Shown piece after piece: positions 11,508 to 22,725 of a stretch of DNA of 64,000 bases. The number at the start of each line of letters is the position of its first letter. Positions within the stretch are counted from its first letter, which is position 1. Made by a program: the position numbers and the translations under genes. Source of the stretch: Streblospio benedicti (taxonomy: Eukaryota > Annelida > Polychaeta > Spionida > Spionidae); assembly GCA_019095985.1 (NCBI GenBank), contig CM032661.1:36490018-36554017 (forward strand), given 5' to 3'. The notes under the pieces are model-generated. The model saw nothing but the letters and a program-made list of their open reading frames with translations. It was not told the origin of the DNA and did no database searches.

Positions 11508-14440
11508 TAGAGGACCTGCTGCAGTTCAAATAATGAATTTTTCTTACTTGAATATGTATTTATTCAAAAACTGCAAAATGTTTCAATTGTCAACTGTTTT
11601 TGTGCATTTCACGCATAAAATAATCATAGTTAAGTAACAGCGATATATTAAAATTCCTAACCTAAAAACTCATGTACTTTACTATCTTGGCTTCGAATGC
11701 GTTCATATATTTTCTCGAAGTTAAACCCTACTTAGAATATGTATAATGCATCTACCCTTTTCTTGTGTTCTAAACATAGACCAACTCCTCGTGATACATC
11801 ATAGCTGTTCAAAAGTGAGCAAAAGCTATTTTAAACTGATCTTAGAGAAAGGTCAAGCAGCACCCATGCATTGTCTTGCTATTTTGTGCAGGCGACAATG
11901 CATTTTAAATAGTCTCTAGAATTAGCAACTTTAAAGTCCTTATTATGTGGCTGTAAGCCAACTAAATAGGTTTTTAAAGTTCTAAATAGTACAACAGTGT
12001 GTAGTACATGTACCTTGTATATCTGAGTAAGCAGTCACAAAAGCTTGTAAGACAATACAATACGATAATATTTTTTACAATACAATACAAAAGATGTATG
12101 CATGAGCATGGAATCCAATACACCTAATCAATGTTGTAACTAGTACAAATTGTTAATAATACCTTGTTTATGCCCCTCGGTACAGACACCCTTATACCCC
12201 GCAGCTGTGTTATTCTATAACATCCCCACAGCTCCCAGGATGACAGGGCCTCCCCTCGCTTTATTCATACATCAATGAGGATTACTATATTGGAAGGCTG
12301 CGTGGCACAAGAGTGCATACCAGAAACAGCAAGCGTCTTTTAATAAACATGTCACCATAAATAAGCGTAGATCGCATTGCTCCATTTGGTTGAGCCTGTC
12401 TTCTTTCAAAGCGGTGTAATTCCATGCCGCTATAGCCATTTGTCACACTGTTTGCCTTTGAGCACAGCCTGTAATGTAGCATGGCCCAAAAGGGGCATAT
12501 TGTCATAATAGGTATGTCATACGTAAGCGTTGTTATCATGGCTACTGCTATTCTAAGCTAGGCTCAGACAGTCCAGATGGCTGAAGTCGAATCTTTCGTG
12601 GTATTATAACCCTCTTTAATTGGCAGACGTGATTTGCCATCCCTTAAAACGTTCGGGAATGAACAATTGTGAGTGTTAAACTAGGGCTTTGAAGTACAGT
12701 GTTGACATTGACTCATATCAATGTACTTAAGCTCTCTGTTTAGGAAATGTTGAAAAGATTATATAAGATGAAATCTCTTGCACACATCAAACGTATCATG
12801 TTCATTTATGTACACACACCCAAAATGATTACCCTAAAGGGCATTAATTATCGAATATGTTTAATTTACCCGTGATTATAATATGTATGTTTCTATTTGT
12901 TTGACTAATCAGCAGAAATAATAGCAATAACACTGCATTATTATCTAATGTGGAAAGGAGATTAGTTCATAAACAAATAAAGCTGTAATCATGGCCATAC
13001 TCATTACTTCATCAAGCAACAATATAGTACATTTCTTTTTGTACATTTTGTAGAGTTGGCTTCGTAAAAACAGGACATTTTTGTCATTTAAATAGAAACT
13101 TTGTTTTTCAAACAACTGATATTTTATCATAAATGTGCTGTCATTGTTTTAAAATACTAGAGACATGAGAATGGTTGTAATATAGTGCAGAAAATAAATG
13201 CAATGTAACAGTTCACAGGTTGAGCGGAAGGCGGGGTGGGAGGGGAAATAAGAAGGAGATTTATGACATAATTTCTGAGGTTCAAGGTCTTTATGCTCAC
13301 CAGGCATGCATATTATGCTGAAACACTTCTGTTTTGTAATACCAATCCTGATCAAAATGATACAGATTCTAATGGAAAATGTTGATTTGTGCTTCAGCGT
13401 TGCCATATGGGAACAATTTCATGTCATATTGCGGGCTAAAGATTTAAGCCAAAATGTAATGCATATTTCAGCCATAATGTAAAATATTTTGAAATGGCTG
13501 GATATAACAGTATTTTGAAACTTTAGTGACTTTTTAGAGACCTTGTTTTGCCAAATCAATTTATTTTTCATTCATGAATCTTGCATTAAGTTAAACATTT
13601 TTATATGTGCATGGGATAAATCTCCACACGCTTACCCTTCTTGATTCTTTTCCCATGAACATAAAATGTCACCTCACACTGAAATTATAAAAAAACAGAT
13701 GCCCTATTAAAATGTACGTGGGAAGTTCTAACCTGATATATATCGCACATTATCCATTTGATATTATTGTCCATGCAAAAACTGTATAACTATCATTAAT
13801 ATGATGATCAGAGAAAGGCAACATTTCAAAAGACCTCTATTACATTGCAGTCAATGTTAAACTACCTCAATGACACACACATGCTAGAAAGAATCCATCC
13901 AGTTACATGCGTCTCATAGCTTATTCATGAACTACTCAATTAAAGCCTTTTATGTACATCAATCTCGGATTGGATGCAATTGTAAGCACACTGTTTCATG
14001 TACAGGGGAACTATTTGACTTTCTTCAATTGGGCATGGCTACTAGAATAGAGCTTGCATTTGATTGGTTAAGCATGAATGACAGAACTGTTTGAAGGTGT
14101 TGACTAAGGCATATAGATGAATGTATTATGACAATGGATATTATATTGAGCAAATTATATAAAGGTCTGGGTGTGGGAGGATAATTTTATTCAATTAGTA
14201 CGAATAGATGGGCGTCGAAGACTTCATAATCTTGCCAGCAAATATACAAAATATGTACAAAATAGATACAAAGTATACAAAATCCATCTAGCAGGGGCAA
14301 TATAAAGTACTAGAAAGAAAAGAAAGGCAAACTTTGAGCAGTTACTCATCCTGCAACATACAGTTATATATAAAGGTTTTCTCTATACAGGACTTATAGT
14401 TCATGTTGTTTTTATTTCTAGGGTCAATGCCTTCACTAGA
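11508..14440. other. Gene-free stretch
   Basis: No coding exon was found. It holds a short hairpin (ATGCATTGTC at 11,866 and GACAATGCAT at 11,894), pentamer microsatellite traces (ACAATACAAT near 12,055 and 12,080), and a higher-complexity patch at about 12,180-12,550 with TAATAAAC-, CAATGAGG- and GTAATGTA-type motifs that could be a conserved noncoding element. The rest is A+T-rich. Confidence 0.5.
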
Positions 14441-14505
14441 AAGTATATGAACCAGCCAGGCGAGAGTAAATGATGGCCGCGGGTATTAATATTGATGCTA
14501 ACAGG

Positions 14506-14539
14506 TAATCCTTGTAATCCTGACAGAGCGAATGGATTA
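14506..14539. promoter_or_regulatory. Cluster of three K50-homeodomain motifs
   Basis: TAATCC occurs at 14,506-14,511 and 14,515-14,520, and its complement GGATTA at 14,534-14,539: three sites in 34 bp. This is the preferred sequence of Otx, Pitx and Goosecoid proteins. The cluster sits in a locally GC-richer patch (about 14,440-14,570) within A+T-rich DNA. Motif and density are seen; enhancer role and factor are inferred. Confidence 0.45.
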
Positions 14540-15071
14540 CAGCCGTCCTGTTATGGTGACCTGGGGCATACTTACTTCAAGGATATATTGATGACAGTGT
14601 ACTGTATTTATGACTCAGCATTATGATGTTCAATATTTGATACGCATAATTCAGTAGATCTATGTGGTTAAGCTTTAATGGTATCCATTTTTATACTGAT
14701 CTGATGAGTAAAACAAAAACGTTGATTCTTTTCCACACTAGAAGCTGTGTTTTGGCATAAGTTATGAACAGAAAAAAATAGACCAGCCACGTACACACAA
14801 TACCATAACTAGCTAAAGCACCAGTCATGCACTTTGTCAAAGCCTCCAGGAATACACATGGCTGGTGGACTGTTTGTGGGGATTTTATTGGCAGGGATTT
14901 ACTACCTCGTCCCCGCTACCCGCGCAAGTGACTGCCATAAACTATGGATTTACTGCGTCCGCCACATGCAAATATGAATGCAATAAAAAATGTGTATGTG
15001 TGTACTACTCATAGATTTACTCTTCTGGTTCTTTCAACACTTTAGTTTGTCTACAATTTAGATCACAACAA

Positions 15072-15117
15072 CATGTTTTTCCATGTCCACATACAGTATA
15101 TGGACATGGAAAACATG
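15072..15117. repeat. Short perfect hairpin
   Basis: CATGTTTTTCCATGTCCA (15,072-15,089) pairs with TGGACATGGAAAACATG (15,101-15,117), with one extra T and an 11-base loop. The stem is shorter than an animal pre-miRNA and no known miRNA seed was noticed. It may be the remnant of a fold-back element. Confidence 0.6.
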
Positions 15118-16099
15118 ATATACTTATGAGTTATGATGCATGGGCAATGTAAAATAGCATGCCAAATATACATGCTTGATGTCAGGGAAACAGAGAAATA
15201 TTGATAGGCGTATTAAATGCGATGATATTTTCTGCATTTCCAAGAAGCTATACCACCATGCAACCTATAAAAATACAATTTGAATAGAATGCACTTAGAC
15301 AGGTATAGGTGTTATCAACCTGTACAGATTTAGAAAGCATGTATGGAAAAAATATGTGATTATTTCAGATAAAAAATCTTCATAAAAATGCAGCTAATTC
15401 TAATATCTATATGTCAAAAATATACACTGAAAAATATTATAAATGAGATAACCTATTAATTGACAAGACAGGGAAGTGTTGATGTATACAGTAGCAGTTA
15501 ATATCACATAAAGTAGACACACCCTATAAAGAAACACATTGCTCACGAATGAGACAGGTACACCTGTATATAGGTGTAAGGTTTCAGCAGAATAAAACCT
15601 AAGTTATGGCCATGTAGCAAGTAGGTTGTAATGCTCAAAGTATACTTATTAAGCGCATCACAAAGGCTTTCTCTCGAATACTAATCTTCTTTGATGCACA
15701 AGAAAATAGTCTTTACAGATTTGCGCCAAGGTTTATCTTCTAAGCAGGACATAACACTTATAGGGCATCATCTTCCTACAGACATACGTATTTAGATTAT
15801 ATTTGGATCTAACAAAACCAAATTCTAACATGGTTATAAGTGCTTTAAACATTTAAAATGAATGAATTACATGTTACAATATTACAATGATTTAGTGCAC
15901 AGCTGGTTAGGGATTTCATGTACACGTGTAATATAGAATCATGCAATTTGAATTAACTAGTGTCAAGAGACAAAGATGACACACAACACATACAAACACA
16001 TCAACAACTTGAGAAATTAATTTGGTACACAAAAGCTATGAATTCGTATCAATAAAACAAGGGTGAAAACAATTTTGCCGGAAATTGAATCACGGAAAT

Positions 16100-16124
16100 G
16101 TCACGTGACGTTGGCGCATGCGCC
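16100..16124. promoter_or_regulatory. Adjacent E-box and NRF1-type palindromes
   Basis: GTCACGTGAC (16,100-16,109) is a perfect palindromic E-box. Three bases later GGCGCATGCGCC (16,113-16,124) is a perfect 12 bp palindrome containing the NRF1 core GCGCATGCGC. These two motifs are typical of metazoan CpG-type promoters. The GC-rich patch is only about 60 bp in A+T-rich DNA and no exon is evident next to it, so this may be a distal element or an unannotated transcription start. Confidence 0.45.
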
Positions 16125-17117
16125 TGCGGAAACGAGGGACAAATAATGAAGCAGTAAATGTGAATAATTCAAGTGCTCAACACAAATTGTCGTATGCTCT
16201 CTTTTGAGTATGAAAAATTGCCGTTTTGATCATTGGGCTTTAGTTTAAGCTTTTAATGCTTTAATCATTAATTATCCGTATTTTGACACTGGCAATTTTA
16301 AACAACCACACACTCAACGAGTGTCTGCTTCGTTTTTATTAAATAAATCATATCATAACGTTCTCATGCTTAGAGATTAATCTCTGAGATTGATCACTGT
16401 GATAATCGAGAATAGATGAAGATAAAGTACAAATACAATATCAGCCTAATGACACACACACTATGTAACACAATTACATGTATAAAAACATAAACTGTTT
16501 CGCATTATCGATGAAAACATTACAACATTGTAACTCGTGGACCTCTCGTAGAGAGTGAAACAACCAGGTATCTCCAATGATGGACATATTAAACTCCAAA
16601 TAATTAAACTTCTAATAATGTTACTTAATGTATGCTGGAGTATTTTTGCAGTAAACTAATACGGATTTACACCAATGTCATAATCACCCTCTGGTATATG
16701 GTAGTCTGGCTGGTGCTTTCTTTGGGAGGTGATATTTCTGGCTACCTGAAACTGTACGCACTCTAAACAGCTTATTATCGCTCCATTAACCCCACAATAC
16801 ACCAAGCCTCATGTACACTAATAAATAATGAGATTTTGTGGTCCACAGGCATGGATTCAACGCCATTAAACTTTATAACAGACCATATAATTTGCACTGG
16901 GTAATGGTCATATCCTGCAACGGGAGAGGACACACGAATACTCGTAAAAGCAAGCACGAAATCTGCATGTATTATTCACAAGGAGTCATTGTTGTTTCAT
17001 TGTATGAAGTGGCAGTTAAGTGCCATTAAATCGTAACATGCTTCTTTTGTGTAAGAAACCTGCTGTGTTTCAACACTTCTAAATATATTATTCATTTTGA
17101 ATAAAATCGTTCGTGCA

Positions 17118-17286
17118 CAGTGGCTGGTCCAGGAGAGGCAAAAATTGGACCCGGATATCAACTTCCTTCAAATGTGTCATCATGTTGAACAAATCCCTGA
17201 GCAGGCAGTTCACTAGGTGTTTGGTTAGTCACAGATTTTGACCCTCGGGTACAACCTTACAGGATATTCTAGATCTGCCCCTGCTG
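17118..17286. mobile_element. Family B MITE, diverged copy
   Basis: The left end CAGTGGCTGGTCCAGG and the right end AGATCTGCCCCTGCTG are imperfect inverted repeats of the CACTGGCAGATCCAGG type. GTGCA lies beside both ends and may be part of a target duplication. Length about 169 bp, close to other copies. Confidence 0.5.
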
Positions 17287-17800
17287 TGCAGATGATCAGT
17301 ATCAATGATTAAATCAATTATTCGTAGGACATTGGGCGGTCATTAAAGTCAACACCCATTCGCATTTGCGTCCTTTATATGAGTTCACTGTACCCATACT
17401 TGTATACTGCCTCAAAACTGGTTATTCTTATAAGATTATTCTAAAGAAAATCCCTTTCAAAGTGTTTCTCACAATGATCTATATACACTATGTACATTTT
17501 GAGAAAATCTAAAAAATGTCACTGTAGATCTTACTAGATCTAATCACCGAAAAGTGAGTAACATGTAACCAACTTCTGTGTAACAATTTAACATAAACAT
17601 CTTTTATTTTGATAAACAATGCTTCATACATTGTATAAAAGATACCATTAGGAGCAGCATTCTCCCGTTACTTTGTTTTCCCCCACACAGCCTCGCACTC
17701 ATCGATCACCCACTGCGCATGCCTGAAGCTAAAGGTCTTCCGCCTTTGACATTTATGCAACTATATGAGATTCGGCGTCACCATTGGTTTTGTTACTCCG

Positions 17801-17877
17801 TGTTTTATGATCTAAATGAGATTTTCTATCATTGATTGCATTTGGGTCTATTTGTTTTATGATCTAAATCAGATTGT
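17801..17877. repeat. Short tandem duplication
   Basis: TTTTATGATCTAAATGAGATT and TTTTATGATCTAAATCAGATT follow each other about 52 bp apart, with partly similar sequence between. A small local duplication; no function suggested. Confidence 0.6.
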
Positions 17878-19345
17878 TGAATCATTACCGCTGTTATTTC
17901 AAGTGTTTTGCTTTACAATTCTGATGATTTTGAAAGTGTTGATTTGATGTGTGTTTTCAACATCCCCTGAACAGATACAGTTTCTGTGTATATGCCTTGC
18001 TTTATACAATGTGTGTAGCTATTTGTCATACTTATTTCAATCACATTTAACCCTAGTAGTTGATGAGAGACATTTGATCGTTAATGGCCATTTTTTTATG
18101 ATGGAGTCTGTTGCAAATTTAGTTCACTTTGAACACCAATATTATGAATATTCATAACATACCAACAAACGCTTAGCACGTATATCTCGAATAGTGCTTC
18201 AAAAAATGGGTTCATGCATAATGCATGTTACTCAGACGTGGGAACAAAACTTGTATTGTCTGTATGTGTGCATATTTCATTCGGTGTAATTTGTATGATC
18301 AGTGAGTCATTATGCATGAAGGGATTCCCATTGACAGCAACTTGTATGTAGGGGGACTGAAAGGATGTGCCATTATAATTAGTGATCACGGTGAATTGAG
18401 AGAGGGTGTGAATGAGGCGGGTAAAGATTCGCATGCCATCATAGGCGATAATAGGGATATTAAGAAGAAAACCCTTCTGGAAATGTATCCATAATTACTA
18501 TAATCCTACAGGATAATCATACTTACGTACGAACTTGAAATATTTATTGGGTTTGAAGAGAATATTAGGCCCTTGGTTCAGCTACTAAAATAGTAGAATA
18601 CCTTTTTAGTACTGGCATGCAACAGTCATGTAGCTGTGTGTAATGTAGCTACAATTAGTGACTCAGTATAATTGTGGAAATGTGCGTTTGTGACCACATA
18701 ACTACAGAATCATGTCTCTACTACAGTCATGAAAAATAACTAGATACACCATAAAGTTCAATACAATTTGCTATTGTTGCTATCGTCATATTTGGTATGG
18801 CAATGTAACATGTAGCTTTTACAATTCCTATTTCGCTCTTTGTATGATTGTAAAAGAACAAAATAAATCTAAACTGCTGGGTTTGCTAACTTCTAACTTA
18901 AGAGGGACGGTTAGATATGCAGATTTAATGATAGATCTATATTTAGCTTATTAGTATAATTACCATAAAGTTAATTATTACAAAAATGTAACAGTTATGT
19001 ATAGACTAGATTACGTGGCAAGAAGGGTATATGCACGATGAACTAAGACACATACTATATTTAACCCTTCCGTTGCTAAAGCGATTAATTTTGCTACTAT
19101 TACAGGGAAGTATAAACCTAAATAACATCCATCACGACGGATCTCATGATCACCCGGTATGCATATGGGTAAAACAAACATTGATATTGGTAAATTTGAG
19201 CATATTTTAGCCTTTAATCTAGACTACAATGGTCGGCAAGAATGACAGTAATGGCAGTAAGGGGTTCTAGTGAGTGAATCAGAGTGCGCATCGCAGGACA
19301 CCTTGCAGAAGCCATGACCCTGTGCTCATGGGGAAAATGGATGAC

Positions 19346-19527
19346 TACAATAGAACCTTAAATAAAGACCACACCTCTATTGAATACCCCCGTATAATAC
19401 TAAGAACAATTATTGAGGTCCTACGCCATTAAAAAGATACCAACATGAGCCTCCACAAAATGATCACTTCTCAATGGATGTCTCTTGAAGTTCCCTTGGT
19501 ACTTCTATTAATGAAGCTGCACTGTAT
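19346..19527 (+). mobile_element. Family A MITE copy
   Basis: It begins TACAATAGAACCTTAAATAA and ends GAAGCTGCACTGTA, matching both TIRs with their terminal TA. Inside are AAGACCACACCTCTATTG, GAGGTCCTA and GAGCCTCCA, all shared family segments. About 182 bp, close to full length. Confidence 0.65.
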
Positions 19528-21170
19528 TTATATCTGTCAACTGGACATACGGGTGTTTATGGCCACAGTCTGAGGAGAATATTGTGGTCATCTCGGCTGT
19601 GCTTGTAACTCTGTCATATTAATGGCAACAGATTCTGGAGCTGAACATTTCATGTCCACTTTATTACAGTCTGGTGAGTGACTCAGCAAGGGTGTCTGTT
19701 TCAGCAACAGGATGTATTAATGTCCTTCTTTACAGGGCTGTGTGAGGCCATGGACATCATTTTATGATTGTGTATTGCACTGAACAAGGTAAGCACTTGT
19801 GTTAAAAGATGATCGATGTTTGCCATCCAATGATGGCAACTTCTATAGAACCATAGATACTTGTCCATAAACCATGTATCTTGTCCAAAAAACACCACGA
19901 ACAACCACCATCAAAACCACCCTTCTATAGAAACCGCTTGAGTCCGGTCCTCACGGTATCTTGTTGGATAGCACCAACTACTGAAGTACCTGTGGTCAAT
20001 ATGTAGGCGTCTGTTGCTAATCAACCGTCTGAACGCCGCCCTGTTGCTACCTGTGAACCACAAGGACATCTCCCTCACAACCACAGCCTTGCAGACCCTC
20101 TTGAGGCTAATCCAAATCCAGTTGGCCTCCTGGGGAGAATGAGAGAGGCTCATTAATGTGGATTGTGTGATGCTCTCCTCACAAATCAAGCAAACACACA
20201 GAGCCATTTATTATTCATGATTATCTCAGGTGGTATCGTCTGCTGCTGATAGGAAATGTCCACTCAGGGAGGGGAAATGTTACTTTATGGGGGCGTTGTG
20301 AGTGCGATGTATGATTGGCTTGTGCGGATTCTTGTTTACTACGTGTTGATGTTTGTGGTGTTGAAGAAGCTTAGACAGGCGGTAGTGTATTTTTTGTATG
20401 CTCAAGTATTTGGGGTGTAGAATTGTTAGTGTCTACCACATTGAGTGGGTTATTACAGAGACGGTATGGCAAATAGTCCACCTTGAAATTATTGACAAGG
20501 AAAACAACTAGTGTTTACCCATATAAACATATTAATGTAGTTAAATAAATAAATGGGTGGACACCTTTAACTGCAACTAAACCATTACACAAATGATAAT
20601 TAAACCTTGGTTGATGAATAGCAATCGGTTCATTATCCAATCCAATCAAAACTATATGGGACATCGCAATAACTGAAAGAACCAATCAACAAACAATAGC
20701 AACAACACACTATAACAAAAGTGCCATTGGATGAACATCAAAGGGCAAAAACAACAAAAACTAACCCTAAAAACAAAGCACTGGCAACAAGCACAAAACC
20801 CACTTGGAACAAAACCTCCATTTTAACGTCCACAAATCATGACAATGACAAATTCAGCAATTCATGTCAACAAACTCGTGCCATCTCGTCCACCTAGTAA
20901 TGGCCGCCAATCCGGGTCTCGTGCCCTTAAAAGGGTTTAAATGGAGGCTTCATGAATATTCTATGGAACAGCTGTCTTTTTTCTCAGCCTTGTATCCCGT
21001 GTGTTTGTCTTACGCACGTTAGATTAGATTGAAAGCAATGGGGGCTCGGCACGGAATGGGGCTTTTTTTCTTTCTCGTCCTTCCCTCGGAAAGTGAGAGG
21101 GCTGTAATTAAGTTTTAGTGGGATGTAGATGTTTGCTGCATTTTGTGTGTTATTTGATTTTGGCATGTTG
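19528..21170. other. Gene-free stretch
   Basis: No coding exon was found. A moderately GC-richer patch at about 19,920-20,170 has an open minus-strand frame with no recognisable domain. About 20,880-21,110 is higher in complexity (GGCCGCCAATCCGGG, AAAGGGTTTAAATGG, CGCACGTTAGATTAGATTG) and may be a conserved noncoding element. The rest is A-rich and unremarkable. Confidence 0.45.
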
Positions 21171-21174
21171 TAGT

Positions 21175-21495
21175 TGTGGTGGTGGTTTTTGGGTTTGTAT
21201 GTGGTGGTATTTGAGAGTGTATGTGATCGGGGTGGGGGTGATTTTTAGTGTGTATGTGATGGTATTTGAGAGTGTATGTGGTGGTAGTAGTGGTTTGGAG
21301 TGTGTATATGGTGGTATTTGAGTGTGTATGTGGTGGTGGTGGTGGTTTTTATTGTGTATGTGATGGTATTTGAGAGTGTATGTGGTGATTGTGGTGGTTT
21401 GGAGTGTGTATATGGCGGTGTTTGATAGTGTATGTGGTGTTTGTGTGTGTATATGGTGGTATTTGCGTGTATATGTGGTGGTGGTTGTGTTAGGA
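21175..21495. repeat. GT-rich minisatellite with about 104 bp higher-order unit
   Basis: The plus strand is built of variants of GTGTATGTGGTGGTATTTGA. A longer unit is visible: TGTATGTGATGGTATTTGAG begins at 21,251 and again at 21,355, a 104 bp period, with the same order of variants following. The minus strand is open for 145 codons only because the repeat avoids stops; its Thr/His-rich translation is an artefact. Confidence 0.85.
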
Positions 21496-21769
21496 AGAAT
21501 ATGTTGAATGGTCTGTATTTGGAAACGTGGCCTTGAAGTTTTTTGGATGTTCACATATTTAGCTTTATATTGGTTATTCACCGCCATACTGTCCTAGTAA
21601 AACGCAGTAAGAAAAATACACATACATGTATTTGAATACTTTTACAGCCACAACCACCACACCTAACCCACCTTACAAACACAACCTCTACACCACCACC
21701 ACCACAACCGTATAAAAAGAAAAAAAATTATAGCACTTCAGAAATACTGTGCGGAGTAAAAATTCACCA

Positions 21770-22110
21770 CATCCGCGGCGCGTGCTATTTGATTAAGTGC
21801 CGTAAATTGAACTACATCCGCCAAATACAGAGCCAATAAGCACAGATTGGAGACTCGCTCGCTCGCCGGGGCCTGGCGTGATATATAGACCATCTGATTA
21901 TACAATCGCTGCGTACAGGTGATACGTCAGGGAGCGTTTGACTGGCCTATGTGAGCCGCATGCTTATGAGGGTTCCGTGGGTCGTCTGCGCACCCGATAA
22001 GCCGGTCGGGGGCGGGCAGGCGGGCTGGATTAGGGAGCCGGGAGCGGTGGCCCGAGAATACAAATTGGCATGTCGGTGGCGTCTTCTGCCCGTGTTTAAT
22101 GCTGCGTTGG
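21770..22110. promoter_or_regulatory. CpG-rich, promoter-like island
   Basis: In contrast with its flanks this 340 bp has many CpGs (CATCCGCGGCGCGTGC, CTCGCTCGCTCGCCGGGG, GATAAGCCGGTCGGGGGCGG). TATATAGACC follows the first cluster at about 21,882. It lies just right of the GT minisatellite and an AC-rich tract (21,640-21,710). No exon with a recognisable product follows on either strand, so promoter, enhancer or conserved noncoding element are all possible. Confidence 0.4.
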
Positions 22111-22677
22111 TGGTGTTCAGGGATTTGTTGGTTTGTTTGTTAACTTGTTTGTTTTAGAAGGTGATGGAGTGTTTGAAAGGGTGTTAGTTTTTTGGCGTTG
22201 GGTTTGTCTGGGTGTGAGGTAAGAATACAAATTCGCAAGGGATAACGCATTTTGAAGAAGGATTTAGGACTATGATGAATAATGCAAGACTAATATCATT
22301 CGGAAACAATTATACTGCACCAACTTAGCATGGTGGTTTAATATTTTACTTGTTTCATCTCGTGCAACATATGTATCTTCATGTGTCATGCGTATTCCGA
22401 GCACCACAGAATGAATGTGACGTTGGCGTTATGGCTTGAAGATACGTGCACGTTGATTAAAACCACATTTATTACCATACAGGGAGATGTCATATGTAAT
22501 ATTAATAACTCGCTAGCATCTGCTTTGCTGATAATATCTAATTATAAAGTAAAACATATCAAATAAGACTGCCCCGCTTTTTGCCTTAAGTAATCTAAAT
22601 TGGAATGTGGTATTTGTGTAAACGTTCGCGAGGATCTCCTTATGCAAGTTTGGAAGTGTGAGAAACAGTGTTGTCAT

Positions 22678-22725
22678 ATAGGTGGTCTCAATAGAGGGGT
22701 GGTCGTCGGAGGTGATTCCACTGTA
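22678..22725 (-). mobile_element. Family A MITE end fragment
   Basis: ATAGGTGGTCTCAATAGAGG is followed by GGTGATTCCACTGTA, which is one TIR region with terminal TA. Only about 50 bp of the element is recognisable. Confidence 0.45.

Larger units (their letters stand above)
14570..19345. other. Gene-free A+T-rich stretch
   Basis: No coding exon was found. It contains a short hairpin (15,072-15,117), an E-box/NRF1-like pair (16,100-16,124), a family B MITE (17,118-17,286), an NRF1-like CTGCGCATGC at 17,713, and a short tandem duplication (17,801-17,877). Nothing else was resolved. Confidence 0.5.

Noticed and set aside
21150-21587. 145-codon minus-strand frame, Thr/His-rich
   Set aside because: Translation of the GT/AC minisatellite, which lacks stops in that frame.
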